Source of the DNA: Planctomycetota bacterium
Lineage (GTDB): Bacteria > Planctomycetota > UBA8742 > UBA2392
Assembly (NCBI GenBank): GCA_019912315.1
Contig: JAIOJA010000074.1
Location: forward strand, 1-64,000
DNA: 64,000 nucleotides
Direction: 5' to 3'
The notes beneath the pieces were generated by a model. The model was not told the origin of the DNA and made no database searches. It worked only from the letters and a program-made list of their open reading frames with translations. Made by a program: the position numbers and the translations under genes. Positions 61,055-64,000 of this stretch are shown here, in pieces. Position 1 is the stretch's first letter; each line of letters starts with the position of its first letter.

Positions 61055-61126
61055 TACAACGCCAGCGGTTTTGCGGCGGGCGCGCTTGTGGCTGCCTGGC
61101 GAGTTGTCTGATGATCTGGCGTTGTA
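61055..61126. repeat. 72-bp element bounded by 11-bp inverted repeats
   Basis: TACAACGCCAG (61055-61065) and its exact reverse complement CTGGCGTTGTA (61116-61126) enclose 50 bp. It fills nearly all of the 99-bp gap between the hypothetical gene and the MtfA-like gene. The size and terminal repeats resemble a small MITE. Confidence 0.6.
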
Positions 61127-61141
61127 GCTTTAAACGAAAAC

Positions 61142-61921
61142 ATGTTCGGATTGATCAAACTCTGGCGGCGGAAGAAGGTGATGGCGCGGGAGTTTCCGCA
61201 CGCGTGGGAGGATGTGCTGAATCAGAACGTCGCGTTGTTCCCGCGTCTGTCGCCGGATGATCGCGAAGAGTTGAGGCGGCACATACTTGTCTTTCTGGAC
61301 GAGAAGCATTTCGAAGGCTGCGGCGGGCTGGAGATGTCGGACGAAATCCGCGTCACCATCGCCGGCAACGCCTGCCTGCTGCAACTGCACCGCAAGCCCG
61401 ACTACTTTCCTGAACTGGTAACCATTCTGGTTTATCCCGAGTCGTTCGTTGTCAAACACAAGGACGTTGACGAGCACGGCTTCGAGATGGACGAGGTCAT
61501 GGAAAACGCCGGCGAAAGCTGGGATGGCGGCAACGTGATCATCGCCTGGCACAGCGCCAAACACGGGGCCCTCGACCCGCGCGACGGGCTGAACGTCGTG
61601 CTTCACGAGTTCGCCCACCAGCTCGATTCAACCCACGGCCCCGGCGACGGCGCACCACCCATGCCCCGCGCCCAAGCCCGCGAATGGGCGCGAGTCTTCC
61701 AGGCCGAGTACGACAAGCTGTGCGAAGAAGTGGACGCCGACCGCGAAACGGTTCTCGACGACTACGCCACCACCAACCCAGCCGAGTTTTTTGCAGTAGC
61801 CGTAGAAACCTTCTTCGAAAAACCCACCCAGATGCTTGAGCACCACCCCGAGCTCTACGCCCAGCTAAAAGGCTACTTCCAGCAAGACCCCGCAAACTGG
61901 AAACGCGACGCCTCGGGTTAG
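61142..61921 (+). CDS. mtfA: MtfA-type zinc peptidase (M90)
   Basis: The 259-residue protein has the M90 pattern: an N-terminal LWRRKKVMAREFPHAWEDVL, the AGNACLLQLHRKPDYFPELV block, and the HExxH site His155-Glu156-Phe-Ala-His159 in LNVVLHEFAHQLDSTHGPGD, followed by NPAEFFAVAVETFFEKPTQM that supplies the third ligand. E. coli MtfA is a cytosolic peptidase that binds the regulator Mlc. It precedes selB, which lies on the opposite strand. Confidence 0.93.
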   Translation: MFGLIKLWRRKKVMAREFPHAWEDVLNQNVALFPRLSPDDREELRRHILVFLDEKHFEGCGGLEMSDEIRVTIAGNACLLQLHRKPDYFPELVTILVYPESFVVKHKDVDEHGFEMDEVMENAGESWDGGNVIIAWHSAKHGALDPRDGLNVVLHEFAHQLDSTHGPGDGAPPMPRAQAREWARVFQAEYDKLCEEVDADRETVLDDYATTNPAEFFAVAVETFFEKPTQMLEHHPELYAQLKGYFQQDPANWKRDASG

Positions 61922-61925
61922 GCGG

Positions 61926-63845
61926 CTATGGCTTCAGCGTACGAATGCCGTTGACGTTGCGGGTTACGCCTTGCTGGTCGAGCCACTCCAATAGCGGGAT
62001 CAAGTATTTCCGGCTGGTGGGGATGACTTCCTTGAAATCTTTCGCCGCGGCTTCGCCTTTGCCGGCCAGAAATTTGATGGCGTCGGCTTTCACTGTGTCG
62101 AGGGCCTTGGTGCTGAACAGGACGCCTCCAAGCACATCCGCGCGCCCGCTGCCTACTATGTAATCCACCGCGTTCTGTGTGGCGGTCTGGTTCACGCCGG
62201 CGGCCTGTGCGAGTTCTTTCAGTGTCGGCGGATTGAGCTGGGCCTGCTCAAGCTGCGTGGCCACGCGCTCGACGATCTTGCGTTCCTCGTCACTGAGCTT
62301 GCCGCCTTCGCCCGGCAGTCCCAGCAGCTCGCCGCGCTTTTCGATCAACCCCTCCGCCAGCGCCTTCTCCAGGATTGGCGCGAACGTCCGCGTGTCCACG
62401 CCGAGCTGCTGCTGCACGCTTGGAATTTTCATACCCAGCTGCGCCGGGTGCGCCTTGTGGAACTCACCTAGAATAGCCTTCAGGCGCTTCTGCGCGCGCG
62501 GCCAGGCGTCCTTGTGCACAAGCGCCTTGCCCGGCCCGAACTCGCTGAATGTGCCTGCTTCCAGCAGCGTTTGCACTTCCCGCGCGACGCTTTCTTTTGT
62601 CAGCTCCGTGGCCTGAATCAAGCGTTCGCGGTTCAGCCCGCCCGGGCCCGCGCTGAGTGCGGCAACCTCGATGCGCTTGCCCGGCGTGTCCGCAGCATCA
62701 ACCCAGGCCTGCAAGGTGGCCATCAACTCGTCGTCGTTGCGCAGCAGTTTGTCGGCCTCGCGTTTGATCACGCGCCCGCCACCGAGCGTAATCGCCGGGC
62801 TTGGCAGGCGGATGATGAAATGATCCCCGATGCCGGCGACCACCGGATGCTCCAACATGACCTCGCACAGGCAGCTCTCGCCCGGCTGCAACAGCGTGCG
62901 ATCCAGAAACTGCACGTAGCCGACAAGCTCGCTGGTGCCGACATGGAATTTAATTTCGGCCCGGTGCTTCATGGGGCGCGGCGCGGAATCCAATAGTGTG
63001 AAATGCAGGCTGAAGTAGCGCGAGGGCTCAAACACACCCGGCGCCGCCAGGGTGTAGCCGCGTTCGCACTTTGTGTGATCCACGCCGGTCAAATTGAACG
63101 CGGAAGAATGTCCGGCGCGCGCTTCTTCGATGGTGCTGTGGTAGGCCTGGATGCCGCGGACTTTGGCCTTCTGGTCACCGGGCAGGACGACCAGCGGGTC
63201 GCCGATTTTCACGTGCCCGCTCAGTGGCACACCGGTCAGCACCGCCCCCTGGCCTTTGGCGCTAAACACGCGCTGTACGGGCATACGGAATACGCCGTTG
63301 ATATCGCGCGGCTCAGTGGCCTCGATGACTTCGCCGATGGCGTCCCAAAGTTTGTCGATGCCGTCGCCCGTGATTGAGCTGACGGGCACCATCTGGGCGC
63401 TCTCGAGGAACGTGCCCTTCACCAGGTCACCGATGTCCTCCTTGCATAGCTCGACGGTGTCTTCGTCCACGGTGTCGATCTTGGTGATCACCACCAGCCC
63501 GTGCGTCACGCCGAGCAGCGTGAGTATCTCCATGTGCTCGCGCGTCTGGGGCATTACGCCGTCGTCGGCCGCCACTACCAGCATGACGATGTCCACGCCG
63601 CTCGCGCCGGCGACCATGTTTTTGACAAACCGCTCATGGCCCGGCACATCGATGATCCCGATCCGGTACTGGTCCTTATAGAGGAAGTTCGCGAAGCCAA
63701 GGTCGATCGTGATGCCCTTGTCCTTCTCCTCCTGCCAGCGGTCGGGGTCGATGCCGGTCAGGCGCTTCACGAGGGTGCTCTTGCCGTGGTCGATATGACC
63801 GGCCGTACCGATGACGACGTTGCGGATGGCGGTGGTGGTGCTCAT
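61926..63845 (-). CDS. selB: Selenocysteine-specific elongation factor SelB
   Basis: From ATG 63845 the 639-residue protein starts [21 protein letters not shown]1 is GHIDHGKST (residues 16-24), G2 [12 protein letters not shown]3 DVPGHE (66-71) and G4 TKID (121-124). The beta-barrel domains carry [20 protein letters not shown], typical of SelB rather than EF-Tu. The C-terminus has tandem winged helices that bind SECIS RNA, ending in [20 protein letters not shown]. SelB carries Sec-tRNA(Sec) to the ribosome at UGA codons with a SECIS hairpin, and so provides the machinery for the three selenoprotein genes in this window. selA, selC and selD are not seen here. Confidence 0.97.
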   Translation of the reverse strand: MSTTTAIRNVVIGTAGHIDHGKSTLVKRLTGIDPDRWQEEKDKGITIDLGFANFLYKDQYRIGIIDVPGHERFVKNMVAGASGVDIVMLVVAADDGVMPQTREHMEILTLLGVTHGLVVITKIDTVDEDTVELCKEDIGDLVKGTFLESAQMVPVSSITGDGIDKLWDAIGEVIEATEPRDINGVFRMPVQRVFSAKGQGAVLTGVPLSGHVKIGDPLVVLPGDQKAKVRGIQAYHSTIEEARAGHSSAFNLTGVDHTKCERGYTLAAPGVFEPSRYFSLHFTLLDSAPRPMKHRAEIKFHVGTSELVGYVQFLDRTLLQPGESCLCEVMLEHPVVAGIGDHFIIRLPSPAITLGGGRVIKREADKLLRNDDELMATLQAWVDAADTPGKRIEVAALSAGPGGLNRERLIQATELTKESVAREVQTLLEAGTFSEFGPGKALVHKDAWPRAQKRLKAILGEFHKAHPAQLGMKIPSVQQQLGVDTRTFAPILEKALAEGLIEKRGELLGLPGEGGKLSDEERKIVERVATQLEQAQLNPPTLKELAQAAGVNQTATQNAVDYIVGSGRADVLGGVLFSTKALDTVKADAIKFLAGKGEAAAKDFKEVIPTSRKYLIPLLEWLDQQGVTRNVNGIRTLKP

Positions 63846-63982
63846 GGCCAGATTGTCGCGTCGCCAAGCGTAAGGGCAAGGGGCTTGGTTCGGTTGCCGA
63901 AGTGCGAAGAAAAGCCTTCTCGCATGTGACCGATTGCCAGCGTACACTAGGCGCAAGCCCCCCGTTGGCTTACACTTCCATC

Positions 63983-64000
63983 GTGAACAAGCTCGTTTTC
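63983..64000 (+). CDS. Possible partial gene start at the window edge
   Basis: A GTG at 63983 opens a frame (GTG AAC AAG CTC GTT TTC) that is in frame to the window end. It is divergent from selB. Only six codons are visible, so support is weak. Confidence 0.3.

Noticed and set aside
61043..61108. A possible Sec readthrough of the TGA ending the protein at 60218.
   Set aside because: The extension would be only 22 residues, has no conserved motif and lies in a repeat element.

Overview
The window looks like chromosomal DNA from a high-G+C bacterium, most likely of the Planctomycetota or a nearby lineage. That placement is an inference from gene style: a Ser/Thr kinase with an installed-base N-terminal domain and Pro-rich tails, HEAT-repeat and carboxypeptidase-regulatory-like secreted proteins, a bL28 with two Cys pairs, many lipoproteins, and a DksA-type protein with a histone-H1-like tail. 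No rRNA or tRNA gene, CRISPR array, phage or insertion sequence was recognised.

The most important content is selenocysteine (Sec) biology. The right end encodes the Sec-specific elongation factor SelB (61926-63845, minus). Three genes elsewhere can only be read in full if in-frame UGA is decoded as Sec. Two of them are adjacent lipoproteins with a MerP/HMA-type metal-binding fold (31939-32388 and 32396-32782). Their canonical GMxCxxC motif is written as GMDUGQU (two UGAs) and GMTUENC (one UGA). They follow a MerR-family regulator with three metal-ligand cysteines and a promoter with the 19-bp spacer typical of MerR control, then a predicted outer-membrane barrel; two half-size YeeE/YedE membrane proteins lie just upstream. 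I read this as a mer-like soft-metal-responsive cassette whose periplasmic metal-binding thiols have been replaced by selenols. The third is a secreted thioredoxin-like protein whose mature N-terminus would carry a vicinal Sec-Cys pair (50574-51575). Strong SECIS-like hairpins follow the UGAs in the first and third genes, and a weaker one follows the UGA in the second. UGA is an ordinary stop in many other genes here, so this is not a reassigned code. selA, selC and selD are not in the window.

Layout. 1-11072: xseA, an EF-hand protein, a beta-ketoacyl-synthase pair, glycerate kinase, small membrane and regulatory genes, a lower-G+C PD-(D/E)XK nuclease gene and a BshC-like gene. 11085-11624 is a gene-free region rich in hairpins. 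11978-20309 is an exopolysaccharide region (GT4 glycosyltransferase, Wzy-like polymerase, Wzz-like chain-length protein, Wza-like exporter, UDP-xylose synthase, GT39-like protein). 20371-29573 holds Nif3-like, carboxypeptidase-regulatory-like, VOC, zinc-peptidase-like and HEAT-repeat genes and thrC. 29601-32782 is the YedE/MerR/selenoprotein cassette. 32779-40568 has surE, a large secreted TPR/peptidase-like protein, a DksA fusion, a NUDIX gene and a CCA-adding-type enzyme. 40635-45383 is a sulfur/persulfide cluster: SulP transporter and ArsR-family regulator on one strand and two metallo-beta-lactamase-rhodanese proteins on the other, divergent around one perfect palindrome that supplies a promoter in each direction. 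45466-53298 is mostly cell-envelope and secreted proteins including the third selenoprotein. 53478-63845 has rpmB, tmk, a Ser/Thr kinase, membrane proteins, an aldehyde dehydrogenase, an MtfA-type peptidase and selB.

Many intergenic gaps contain short-period degenerate repeats (for example three copies of ATTCAGG) that sometimes reach into gene ends; several palindromic elements of about 20-77 bp resemble REP or MITE sequences.
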